The position numbers and the translations under genes were made by a program. Shown here piece after piece: positions 15,706 to 22,270 of a DNA stretch of 58,836 nt. Origin of the DNA: an uncultured Rubrobacteraceae bacterium (GTDB lineage: Bacteria; Actinomycetota; Rubrobacteria; Rubrobacterales; Rubrobacteraceae); NCBI GenBank assembly GCA_902806105.1, contig CADCVI010000245.1, positions 1-58,836 on the forward strand, in the 5' to 3' direction. Position 1 is the first letter of the stretch; every line of letters starts with the position of its first letter. The notes below the pieces were generated by a model. It made no database searches, was not told the DNA's origin, and was given only the letters and a program-made list of their open reading frames with translations.

Positions 15706-16653
15706 ATGCATATGCAAGAGCCGCCGAAGACGGGAACGGATGAGGGGAAAACGGACCGCAAGAGGGCTTCAAGCGTCGAACCGGCGTCCCAAGCGGAGGT
15801 CTTGCGTTCACAGATCGAACGCCTCAAGGGCCTCTCTGAAGACATGCAAGATGAGCTCGCCAGGGCCGAGAAGTTGAAGGATGGGATAGAGGGGCGCAGG
15901 ACTACCGGGGGACGGCGCGTCGCATCTGCCCGGGATGTGCAGGGCGGGGCACCTTCCGCCTCCTCCGGCCCGAACGGCCCTCACATGGCGGCGGGGGTAG
16001 ATAGATCTATCAGGGTCCTCATCGCCGACGACCACGCGATGGTCCGCGAGGGGATGGCCCAAATGCTCTCCCTGAACGACGACATCGAGATCGTCGCCCA
16101 GGCCGGGAACGGCCGGGAGGCCGTGACGCTCGCGAGGGAGACGCGGCCCGACGTGGCGATCCTGGACGTCGAGATGCCGGTGATGGGGGCGCAAGCCGCG
16201 CTGAAGAAGCTGCTAGAGTTCTCGTCGCCGCCGAAGGTCATCGTCGTCACCGTCTTCGCCGACCGCAGGCTCGTGCGCGAGCTGCTCGGGCTCGGGGCGA
16301 GCGCGTTTCTCTCCAAGAGCTCCTCCTCGCAAGACCTCATCTCGACGGTACGCTCCGTGGCCCGGGCGCCGCACGGCGACAACGTCATCGTCACCGTCCC
16401 GAGGGAGGAGTACGATGCGGAGGGGCCTGTCGAGAGCGAGCTCTCCCGGCGCGAGTCCGAGGTCCTCCTGATGGTCGCGCGCGGCGCTGGCAACAGGGAG
16501 CTCGCGGAGGCCCTCCACCTCTCCGAAACCACCATCAAGCGCCACCTCTCCAACGTCTACGATAAGCTCGGGGTCCGCACCCGCGGTGAGGCCGTGAGCA
16601 AGGCGGTGTCTGAGGGCTGGATCTCCTCCTGGGACATAGCCCGCGAGGGATAG
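15706..16653 (+). CDS. NarL/FixJ family response regulator with N-terminal extension
   Basis: The 315-residue protein has a receiver domain (about 103-215) with acidic residues D108-D109 and phosphoacceptor D154 in ILDVEMPVMG, and a LuxR-type HTH (about 249-311) with LSRRESEVLLMVARG and TIKRHLSNVYDKLGV. It is unusual in having about 100 residues before the receiver, including a probable coiled coil (VLRSQIERLKGLSEDMQDEL) and a Gly/Ser/Ala-rich linker. The upstream promoter and a GGGGGGTG stretch favour ATG 15706; ATG 15679 would lie too close to the predicted transcript start. It is the evident partner of the adjacent kinase, and the neighbouring stress genes are plausible targets. Confidence 0.93.
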   Translation: MHMQEPPKTGTDEGKTDRKRASSVEPASQAEVLRSQIERLKGLSEDMQDELARAEKLKDGIEGRRTTGGRRVASARDVQGGAPSASSGPNGPHMAAGVDRSIRVLIADDHAMVREGMAQMLSLNDDIEIVAQAGNGREAVTLARETRPDVAILDVEMPVMGAQAALKKLLEFSSPPKVIVVTVFADRRLVRELLGLGASAFLSKSSSSQDLISTVRSVARAPHGDNVIVTVPREEYDAEGPVESELSRRESEVLLMVARGAGNRELAEALHLSETTIKRHLSNVYDKLGVRTRGEAVSKAVSEGWISSWDIAREG

Positions 16654-16665
16654 GACTGCCCTCCA

Positions 16666-16702
16666 GGGCCAGCTCAAGCCCTACGCCTTTCGGCCCCTTT
16701 TT
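16666..16702 (+). terminator. Terminator candidate after the response regulator
   Basis: GGGCC (16666-16670) pairs with GGCCC (16692-16696), followed by C and TTTTT (16698-16702). The stem is only 5 bp and the loop is 21 nt, but the T tract and position 12 nt after the stop support termination. Confidence 0.45.
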
Positions 16703-16867
16703 CTGCACCTTCCGTACTTTCTTCATGGCTGCCGCGGACACTGGTCTTCACGACGCGCCGGGGGAAGGGTAACGTTCGCCTTCCTCCGTATGGGACGGCG
16801 TGGGAGCTCATCCCGCGAAGACCGTCAGAACAGGGACGCCTGCACGATCCGGAGGGAAGGGAGGGTA

Positions 16868-17302
16868 TTGAAGCAGAGAAGAACGCCCGGCTCGGGCCCA
16901 TCGTCGTACTGGCTGATCTACAGGCGCGAGCTTGACCAGACAACAGTCCTAACCCTGCATGTCGGCGGCGAGGACGCCGTGCCCATCTTCAGCTTCGAGG
17001 AGGAAGCCCGGCTGTTCTGGAGCTTCGAGGCCCCCAGCGCCGAGTGGCACGTCAGGGAGACCACGCTGGAAGAGACGCACGGGCTGCTGATCGCGCTCCG
17101 GACGCAGGCGACCACCGTGGTGCTGGACCCGCTTCCGGCAATCCTCGGCCTGGAGACAAACCTGCTCCTGAGCCTCCCGCGCGAAGACTTCACCCGGAGG
17201 CTACACTCGGGACGTCTCGCCGCATTACCAGGGTACGCGCGCCGCGATAGATGCCCCCGGAACCCATCCACCCGCCGGTCACGGAGAAGGCGCAGCGGAT
17301 GA
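16868..17302 (+). CDS. Hypothetical protein
   Basis: I do not recognise a named family. The product (144 aa from TTG 16868, which has GGGAGGG at good spacing) begins SSYWLIYRRELDQTTVLTLHVGG and continues with FSFEEEARLFWSF and a central REDF-containing helix. It looks like a small alpha/beta cytosolic protein and is credible to about residue 115. The last 30 residues are arginine-rich and unlike the rest, so the true end may be near 17210 or a frameshift may lie there. An upstream start at 16790 would add 26 charged residues. No neighbour hints at a role. Confidence 0.6.
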   Translation: MKQRRTPGSGPSSYWLIYRRELDQTTVLTLHVGGEDAVPIFSFEEEARLFWSFEAPSAEWHVRETTLEETHGLLIALRTQATTVVLDPLPAILGLETNLLLSLPREDFTRRLHSGRLAALPGYARRDRCPRNPSTRRSRRRRSG

Positions 17303-17773
17303 TCTCCTGCGTCTCCTCAGCCCGACCGCTAAATCTCCGGAACCGGGGGCCGTCGAGTGGCTCACCATCGCGAACGTCCGAACACGAAAGCCGGAACGAA
17401 ACATTCACCGCGCCTTCTGCCTCCACCGGCGTAACCCGGATGTTTCAACCCCGCCTCCCGACCCGAATATAGCGAGGTCGATTGCTTTCGTGCAGAGGAT
17501 GCCATCGGCAACATCCTCCCGCGGAAACGGTCGCGGTACCTCGCCCGGGGAAGCGATGAGGCCCGTTGCGGAGACGGCCCGTCCCTTTCAACACGCTCCC
17601 TCCCTTGACTGGCCGTTGCTCGCAGATCGTCCGGGCCTCGTACGACCGTGTCACCCCTAGCAACAACCCAACGAGAGATCAGGACGAGTTTCCAGCACGA
17701 TCGCGAGACTTTCAAAGCAACGTGTGATACAACTGCGTCGAGTCGTTGAACCTCGATCAGGAGGTAAGGACCG

Positions 17774-17791
17774 ATGGAGAGTAAGACCTAA
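17774..17791 (+). CDS. Five-codon reading frame with strong ribosome-binding site
   Basis: ATG at 17774 opens a frame encoding M-E-S-K-T and stops at TAA 17789-17791. AGGAGGT lies 8 nt upstream, a better site than many genes here have. The frame ends about 50 nt before a terminator stem. Translation is not shown, and a truncated former gene is an equal possibility. Confidence 0.25.
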   Translation: MESKT

Positions 17792-17838
17792 CAAAAGCCG
17801 CGGATGACGTCGCCGTGACACGACCGGCGTCCGCGACT

Positions 17839-17893
17839 CGGGCCGGCGATCGCCGCCTCCTAACCGGAGCGGCTTCGCCGGCCCGTATATTTT
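17839..17893 (+). terminator. Intrinsic terminator
   Basis: CGGGCCGGCGA (17839-17849) is perfectly complementary to 17875-17885, with a further GCCG/CGGC and CTCC/GGAG inner stem, and is followed directly by TATATTTT. It is the best-formed intrinsic terminator in the window. The nearest annotated + strand gene ends about 540 nt upstream. Confidence 0.75.
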
Positions 17894-18124
17894 CCGGCCG
17901 CACTCCCCGTGCCGGACGGTTCGCAGAACAGCGGAGACTCTCCCGACCCGGAAGGCGATGGCTCCGAGCGTAGAATTTCAGGCCGGACGCTAGACGGGTC
18001 CGTACGGCGTGCTTCCGGTAGCAATGGGCTTCGAACTTGCCGTTCCACGAAGCTCTACTCGATCACGGGATGCCTCCTTACGGTACGAGGCCGCAACGGA
18101 GTTCTCCATACACGCTGTCCGCCG

Positions 18125-18130
18125 TAGAAT
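18125..18130 (+). promoter_or_regulatory. -10 element giving a leaderless dnaG mRNA
   Basis: TAGAAT ends 7 nt before the dnaG ATG, so transcription would begin at or next to the start codon. No good ribosome-binding site precedes the ATG, which fits leaderless initiation, common in actinobacteria. The -35 region (TTCTCC) is weak. Confidence 0.45.
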
Positions 18131-18137
18131 AGGCGGC

Positions 18138-19931
18138 ATGAGGATTTCGCAGCGGAGCATAGAGAGCGTGAGGGAGGGCGTGAACATCGTCGAGGTCGCC
18201 TCCGAGTTCACCGCGCTGCGCCGCGTCGGCGCCCGCTTCACCGGCCTCTGCCCCTACCCCGATCACAACGAGAAATCCCCCTCCTTCGGCGTCTCGCCGG
18301 AGAAGGGCTTCTACCACTGTTTCGGGTGCTCCCGCGGCGGCGATGCCATAAAGCTGGTCATGGAGCTGAAAAATCTCCCCTTCGCCGAGGCGGTCTCGCA
18401 CCTCGGCGAACGCTTCGGGATCGAACTGGAGTTCGAAGGCCGTTCCCCCGAGGAGGAACGCGCCGCCAAGACGCGCAATACTCGCCGCCGCTCCGCCTAC
18501 CGCGCCCTCGCCGCCGCTACCGTCTACTACCAGAAGTACCTTCTACGGGCCTCCTCCGCCGAAGAGGCCCGCCGCTACCTCAAGAGCCGCGGAATAGAGT
18601 TGTCTACCATCGAAGAATTTCGTTTGGGGTACGCTCCGCCTCGCGGTTCTGCGAGTTTCAGCGCCGCCGCGCGGAAGGTCGGGTTGGATCGCAGCGCCCT
18701 GGATGCGGCCGGGTTGTTGTCCCCTCGTGGCGGGGAGCGGTTCGTCGATCGCGTGACGTTCCCGATCTCCGACCTGCGTGGTCGCATCGTCGGCTTCGGC
18801 GCGCGAACCCTCGGGGACGCGAAGCCGAAGTACCTCAACTCCCCGGAGACGGAGATCTTTGCCAAGCGCTCCCTGCTCTACGGGCTTCCGCAGGCCGCGG
18901 GGGCGATGCGGCGCGAGAAATCCGCCCTGGTAGTAGAGGGCTACACCGACGTCCTGATGCTCAACCAGTCCGGCATAAAAAACTCCGTCGCTACGCTTGG
19001 CACGGCGATGACCGAAGGGCACCTCAAGATGTTGGGTGGCTATGCCGATCGCGTTTTCCTACTCTTCGATCCCGACGAGGCCGGTGAGAGGGCCGTGGCG
19101 AGGGTCGAAGAGATGGTCCGCACCGCCGCCGACCTGCGACTTGACCTGTACGTCATGCGACTGGCGGAGGACCCGGCCGACTGGCTTCTGAAGCACCCTT
19201 CCGAGGAGTTTCATGAGCTTCTCTCGGAGGCTTCGCCGGTGCTGCAATACGTGGTCCGACGCGAGGCCAAACGCGCGGAGGGCGCAAGCTCCGCGGAACG
19301 CTCCCGAATCTTCCTGAAGATGAAGGAGTTGATAGCGGCGATCAAAGACCCGGTCTTCTACAACGATGCGATCCGCCTGGCCTCCGATACTCTGCGCGTG
19401 GATGCGGCAGCGCTCCGCTCGACCCCCGAGAACAGCAACGGTCGACAAACGAACGTGGGCAGTTCGACACGCCGCCCGCAGGCACCTCTGGTCGAAGCGG
19501 GGCGGGAGCTGCTCGCCCATCTTCTCGCGCGTCCGGATCTTGCCGCGGGCCCGCTGCGAGAGGGCGTACCTGCACCTTCTCTGCCAGCCGGAGTATTGGT
19601 ACTACGGCCGGAGGATTTCGGGCTCGCGTCACACGAGCGCCTCTTCGCCCTGTTGCGAGAGTACGCGGGTCAGCCCCCGGACTCCTTCCTCTCCGACGAG
19701 CGAGCCCGTCCACTTCTCGATGCGATCAGCGCCCTCCAGGCGGTTGGAGAAGCGCTCCCCAACGCGTCAGAGGCATCCTTGCGCGCGGCCTGGTTCAGGC
19801 TCGGCGCCCTGAGCCGTGAGAGGGCCAAGGCCCGCACCGACGACTACGACGAGAAGTTACGCCTGCACACGGAGGCGAAGCTGCTCGAACGGGCCGCCGT
19901 CGAGGCGAGCAACCTGACCAACGAGTCTTGA
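18138..19931 (+). CDS. dnaG: DNA primase
   Basis: The 597-residue primase has the three-domain order. The N-terminal CHC2 zinc ribbon has CPYPDH and HCFGC (within 35-62). The central Toprim core has VVEGYTDVLMLNQ and LLFDPDEAG as metal-binding acids. The C-terminal helicase-interaction region is divergent. It makes RNA primers for DnaB-coupled replication. ATG 18138 begins MRISQRSIESVREGVNIVEV, the usual primase start; the frame is open further upstream but that extension is not primase-like. The gene is not next to rpoD, unlike many bacteria. A tRNA promoter overlaps its stop codon. Confidence 0.96.
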   Translation: MRISQRSIESVREGVNIVEVASEFTALRRVGARFTGLCPYPDHNEKSPSFGVSPEKGFYHCFGCSRGGDAIKLVMELKNLPFAEAVSHLGERFGIELEFEGRSPEEERAAKTRNTRRRSAYRALAAATVYYQKYLLRASSAEEARRYLKSRGIELSTIEEFRLGYAPPRGSASFSAAARKVGLDRSALDAAGLLSPRGGERFVDRVTFPISDLRGRIVGFGARTLGDAKPKYLNSPETEIFAKRSLLYGLPQAAGAMRREKSALVVEGYTDVLMLNQSGIKNSVATLGTAMTEGHLKMLGGYADRVFLLFDPDEAGERAVARVEEMVRTAADLRLDLYVMRLAEDPADWLLKHPSEEFHELLSEASPVLQYVVRREAKRAEGASSAERSRIFLKMKELIAAIKDPVFYNDAIRLASDTLRVDAAALRSTPENSNGRQTNVGSSTRRPQAPLVEAGRELLAHLLARPDLAAGPLREGVPAPSLPAGVLVLRPEDFGLASHERLFALLREYAGQPPDSFLSDERARPLLDAISALQAVGEALPNASEASLRAAWFRLGALSRERAKARTDDYDEKLRLHTEAKLLERAAVEASNLTNES

Positions 19932-19956
19932 AGCCTGGGGCCTCGGACCGTATACT
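19928..19956 (+). promoter_or_regulatory. Promoter for the tRNA pair
   Basis: TTGAAG (19928-19933) and TATACT (19951-19956) are 17 nt apart, and initiation near 19963 would be just upstream of tRNA-Asn. The -35 overlaps the dnaG stop codon. Confidence 0.65.
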
Positions 19957-19968
19957 CTCGCTTGTTAT

Positions 19969-20040
19969 TGCCCTGTAGCTCAATGGCAGAGCATCCGACT
20001 GTTAATCGGAGGGTTGTAGGTTCGAGTCCTACCAGGGCAG
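19969..20040 (+). tRNA. tRNA-Asn (GTT)
   Basis: A complete cloverleaf of 72 nt without encoded CCA. The acceptor TGCCCTG pairs with CAGGGCA, discriminator G. The anticodon stem TCCGA/TCGGA holds loop CTGTTAA with GTT at 20001-20003, and the T arm is GTAGG-TTCGAGT-CCTAC. Confidence 0.97.
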
Positions 20041-20056
20041 CTCACCGCCCATCCTT

Positions 20057-20130
20057 GGGCCCATAGCTCAGTTGGTTAGAGCATCCGACTCATAATCGGA
20101 CGGTCCCAGGTTCGAGTCCTGGTGGGCCCA
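20057..20130 (+). tRNA. tRNA with CAT anticodon (elongator Met, or Ile2)
   Basis: A 74-nt cloverleaf: acceptor GGGCCCA/TGGGCCC, discriminator A, T arm CCAGG-TTCGAGT-CCTGG, anticodon CAT at 20091-20093. The initiator is excluded because the acceptor is fully paired at its first position. Elongator Met is likely, but a lysidine-modified tRNA-Ile2 reading ATA cannot be ruled out by eye. The anticodon stem is identical to that of the preceding tRNA-Asn. No CCA is encoded. Confidence 0.93.
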
Positions 20131-20418
20131 CCTCATCACCGAGCACTCACCGAACCGTTTCTTCTTCCTCCGATCACGGGAAACTCCCTTCCTTCGGGAC
20201 CTTTTTGCCCGTGCCCAAGATGTAGTGCCGCTCCTCGCCCCGCGTCCACATGTTCGGCCCCTCCGGTCCGCCCCCACTGGTATTCCGCCGACACGCACAG
20301 GCCGCGAGCTGCTTCGGGGTTGCATACTCTAGAGGGAGTCCAGTACCCTGGGGGGGAGGGTAAAAAGAGCGGAAAAGGGGCGATTTCGGGTCTACTCCGC
20401 ACATATGGCCTCCATGGA
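20131..20418 (+). other. Intergenic region between the tRNAs and the dcw cluster
   Basis: No gene is supportable here. CACGGG (20175-20180) and CCCGTG (20208-20213) bracket a smaller TCCC/GGGA pair followed by CTTTTT (20201-20206), a possible terminator for the tRNA transcript. The rest shows no clear element until the mraZ promoter. Confidence 0.5.
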
Positions 20419-20447
20419 TTGCAGGTTTAACGGGGTTATGCCAGAAT
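20419..20447 (+). promoter_or_regulatory. Candidate dcw-cluster promoter
   Basis: TTGCAG (20419-20424) and CAGAAT (20442-20447) are 17 nt apart. Initiation near 20454 would place the three GTGGG repeats just downstream of the start point, where a bound repressor would block transcription. Confidence 0.4.
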
Positions 20448-20457
20448 TCCCAGCGTT

Positions 20458-20487
20458 GTGGGTCAATGTGGGACGTAGTGGGAGGAC
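20458..20487 (+). promoter_or_regulatory. MraZ operator: three 10-bp-spaced GTGGG repeats
   Basis: GTGGG occurs at 20458, 20468 and 20478, exactly one helical turn apart, directly upstream of and overlapping the mraZ ribosome-binding site (GGAGG at 20481-20485). E. coli MraZ is known to bind TGGGN direct repeats with 5-nt spacers upstream of its own gene, and this array fits that rule exactly. It implies autoregulation of the whole cluster. Confidence 0.85.
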
Positions 20488-20493
20488 GGGACC

Positions 20494-20934
20494 CTGGCCC
20501 TTCTGGGAGAGTACGAGCACACCCTGGATGAGAAAGGGCGGTTGACTCTTCCTTCCCGACTCCGCTCCTATTTCGAGGGCGGCATCGTAATCACCAAGGG
20601 GGTTGATCGTTGTTTGTTCGCGTTTCCGCCGGACGAGTGGGCGGCCTTCAAGGCGAACATAAAGGCCAACGCGGATCTCTCCGCGAAGGGTCGCCAGCTG
20701 TCGAGGATGTTTTTCTCGATGGCTTTCGAGGCAACCCTGGACCGGCAGGGTCGGGTCTTGATCCCCACGAAGCTCGGGCAGTACGCGGGCCTCTCGCAGG
20801 CCGTGACGATAGCCGGGGTGGATGACCGCTTGGAGATCTGGGATACCACCGAGTGGAACAGCTACTTGTCGGGCGCCGACGAGACCTTCGCGGAGATCGT
20901 CGAGGAGTTCGCCGGGAGAGACTTCGGGGTTTGA
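20494..20934 (+). CDS. mraZ: Transcriptional regulator MraZ, probable CTG start
   Basis: MraZ is an AbrB-like DNA-binding protein with two SpoVT-AbrB repeats; here the first begins GEYEHTLDEKGRLTLPSRLR and the second has DRQGRVLIPTKL. The expected N-terminus lies upstream of the first canonical start (TTG 20542), which would cut into the first DNA-binding repeat. Back to the in-frame TAG at 20476-20478 there is no ATG, GTG or TTG. A CTG at 20494 lies 8 nt after GGAGG and gives (M)ALLGEYEHTLDEKG, so I use it (146 aa). The TGA overlaps rsmH by one base. It is expected to repress the cluster through the repeats just upstream. Confidence 0.92.
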   Translation: MALLGEYEHTLDEKGRLTLPSRLRSYFEGGIVITKGVDRCLFAFPPDEWAAFKANIKANADLSAKGRQLSRMFFSMAFEATLDRQGRVLIPTKLGQYAGLSQAVTIAGVDDRLEIWDTTEWNSYLSGADETFAEIVEEFAGRDFGV

Positions 20935-21869
20935 TGGCCGCCGGACACTACCCCGTGATGCTGAGGGAGGCGCTGGAGGCACTGGCGCCCCGGGGCGGTC
21001 AGACGATCGTAGACGCTACCTTCGGCGGGGGCGGCCACTCCCGCGCGATCCTGGAGCGCCTCGGGCCCGACGGGCGGCTGATAGCCATCGACCGGGACCC
21101 AGGGGCCGCCGACAGGGCGGCCGAGTTGTTGGAGGACTCCCGGTTCTCCTTCAGGCCGGGGGCGTACGACGAGGTCCTCAGAGAGCTTGTCGAAGAGGGG
21201 ACCCGGGCGGACGGCGTGTTGTTCGACCTCGGGCTGTCGAGCTTCCAGATCGACGAGGCGGAGCGGGGCTTCAGTTACGTGCAGGAGGGCCCGCTAGATA
21301 TGCGCATGGACCCGACCTCCGGGCGGTCCGCGGCGGAGTTTCTGAACGCGGCGGACACTTCGGAGATCTCGGACGTCCTCGTCAGCTACGGAGACGTGCC
21401 GCGTGGCGAGGCCCGGCGGGTCGCGAGGGAGGTCGAGAAGCGCCGCCCGCTCCGCACGACCATCGAGCTAGCCGGGGCCGTGCGCTCGGCGGTCGGTTGG
21501 AAAGAGAGGGGCGGCAACCCGGCGAAGAAGGTCTTCCAGGCAGTCCGGGTCTACGTGAACGACGAGGTCGGGGGGCTCGAACGGGCGCTCGAGGCCGCCG
21601 AGGGGCTGCTCGTGCCGGGCGGGCGGCTCGTAGCCATAACGTTCCACTCCGGTGAGGACCGGGCGGTGAAGCGCTTTATAAGAGACCGCGAGGGACGATG
21701 CGTCTGCCCGCCGGAGCTCCCGGTGTGCGCCTGCGGCGCGTCGCCCGCGCTCCGCCGGGGGGTCGTGCGCAAACCCTCGGTAGAAGAGGTCGCGGAGAAC
21801 CCGCGCAGCGCCTCCGCCCGCCTGCGCTCCGCTACCCGCACGAACGAGCCGGCCGAGGGGGGACGCTAG
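20934..21869 (+). CDS. rsmH: 16S rRNA (cytosine1402-N4)-methyltransferase
   Basis: The 311-residue enzyme (formerly MraW) has the SAM-binding motif VDATFGGGGHSRAIL (26-40), the family block LFDLGLSSFQIDEAERGFSY with DMRMDP, and the C-terminal ITFHSGEDRAVKRFI. It N4-methylates C1402 of 16S rRNA in the P site. ATG 20934 overlaps the mraZ stop as TGATG, and the TAG shares a base with the GTG of ftsL. The C-terminal region contains extra cysteines (CVCPPELPVCACG) that could bind metal, a feature seen in many homologs. Confidence 0.97.
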   Translation: MAAGHYPVMLREALEALAPRGGQTIVDATFGGGGHSRAILERLGPDGRLIAIDRDPGAADRAAELLEDSRFSFRPGAYDEVLRELVEEGTRADGVLFDLGLSSFQIDEAERGFSYVQEGPLDMRMDPTSGRSAAEFLNAADTSEISDVLVSYGDVPRGEARRVAREVEKRRPLRTTIELAGAVRSAVGWKERGGNPAKKVFQAVRVYVNDEVGGLERALEAAEGLLVPGGRLVAITFHSGEDRAVKRFIRDREGRCVCPPELPVCACGASPALRRGVVRKPSVEEVAENPRSASARLRSATRTNEPAEGGR

Positions 21870-22270
21870 TGGGCGCTCCCCGGAGGAGGCGAGAGTACGA
21901 AGCGCCGGCCGTCGAGGCACCCCTCAGGGGGCTACCGGGCGGGCGGCCCCCGCGTCGTACGAGGGGTTCCAATGCGCAGGCGGCGCGCGGTCGGCGGGCC
22001 TTCCTGGTGCTCGTCGTGGTGCCGGTGGCGCTGATGCTCGGCAGCGTCTACGTCCACACGGCGGCGGCGGAGCTCCGGGGGGAGGCGGCGGCCCTCGCGG
22101 AGGAGAAGGCGCGGGCCGAGGTCGAGGCCGAGCGGCTGGAGGTCAGGGTCACCGAGCTCTCGGAACCCGGGAGGGTCCGGGGACTGGCGAGCCGGGAGCT
22201 CGGGATGCGGGACCCGGCAGGTGGTGACCTCAAGACGTACGGCGGGACCGAGGGGGGGCGTAGCGAGTGA
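21869..22270 (+). CDS. ftsL: FtsL-like cell division protein
   Basis: The 133-residue bitopic protein has a basic cytosolic tail of about 42 residues, one membrane helix (43-63), a coiled coil rich in A, E and R (66-98) and a short end containing RGLASRELGMRDP, the usual FtsL/DivIC closing motif. FtsL proteins form the FtsQLB scaffold that activates FtsWI. Sequence similarity is weak, as always for FtsL, so position between rsmH and ftsI carries much of the call. GTG 21869 overlaps the rsmH stop, and its TGA overlaps the GTG of ftsI. Confidence 0.85.
   Translation: MGAPRRRREYEAPAVEAPLRGLPGGRPPRRTRGSNAQAARGRRAFLVLVVVPVALMLGSVYVHTAAAELRGEAAALAEEKARAEVEAERLEVRVTELSEPGRVRGLASRELGMRDPAGGDLKTYGGTEGGRSE

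Larger units (their letters stand above)
17725..17893 (+). ncRNA. Candidate small structured transcript
   Basis: Within about 170 nt lie a weak TACAAC -10-like hexamer (17728-17733), an AGGAGGT site, a five-codon frame, a hairpin with CGCGGA/TCCGCG and CGCC/GGCG arms (17799-17835) and a terminator. It could be a small RNA, a leader peptide with attenuator, or the relic of a lost gene. The promoter is the weakest part. Confidence 0.3.
17303..18137 (+). other. Gene-poor interval before dnaG
   Basis: This stretch of about 835 bp holds no protein gene I can support; reading frames on both strands look like ordinary high-GC noise. It does hold a ribosome-binding site with a five-codon frame (17759-17791), a bulged hairpin (17799-17835), a strong intrinsic terminator (17839-17893) and a -10 element next to the dnaG start (18125-18130). 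Confidence 0.7.

Noticed and set aside
17211..17660. About 150 open codons in the next frame after the hypothetical gene
   Set aside because: It has no start codon or ribosome-binding site of its own, and open frames of this length are common in DNA of this GC content. Kept only as a frameshift possibility.
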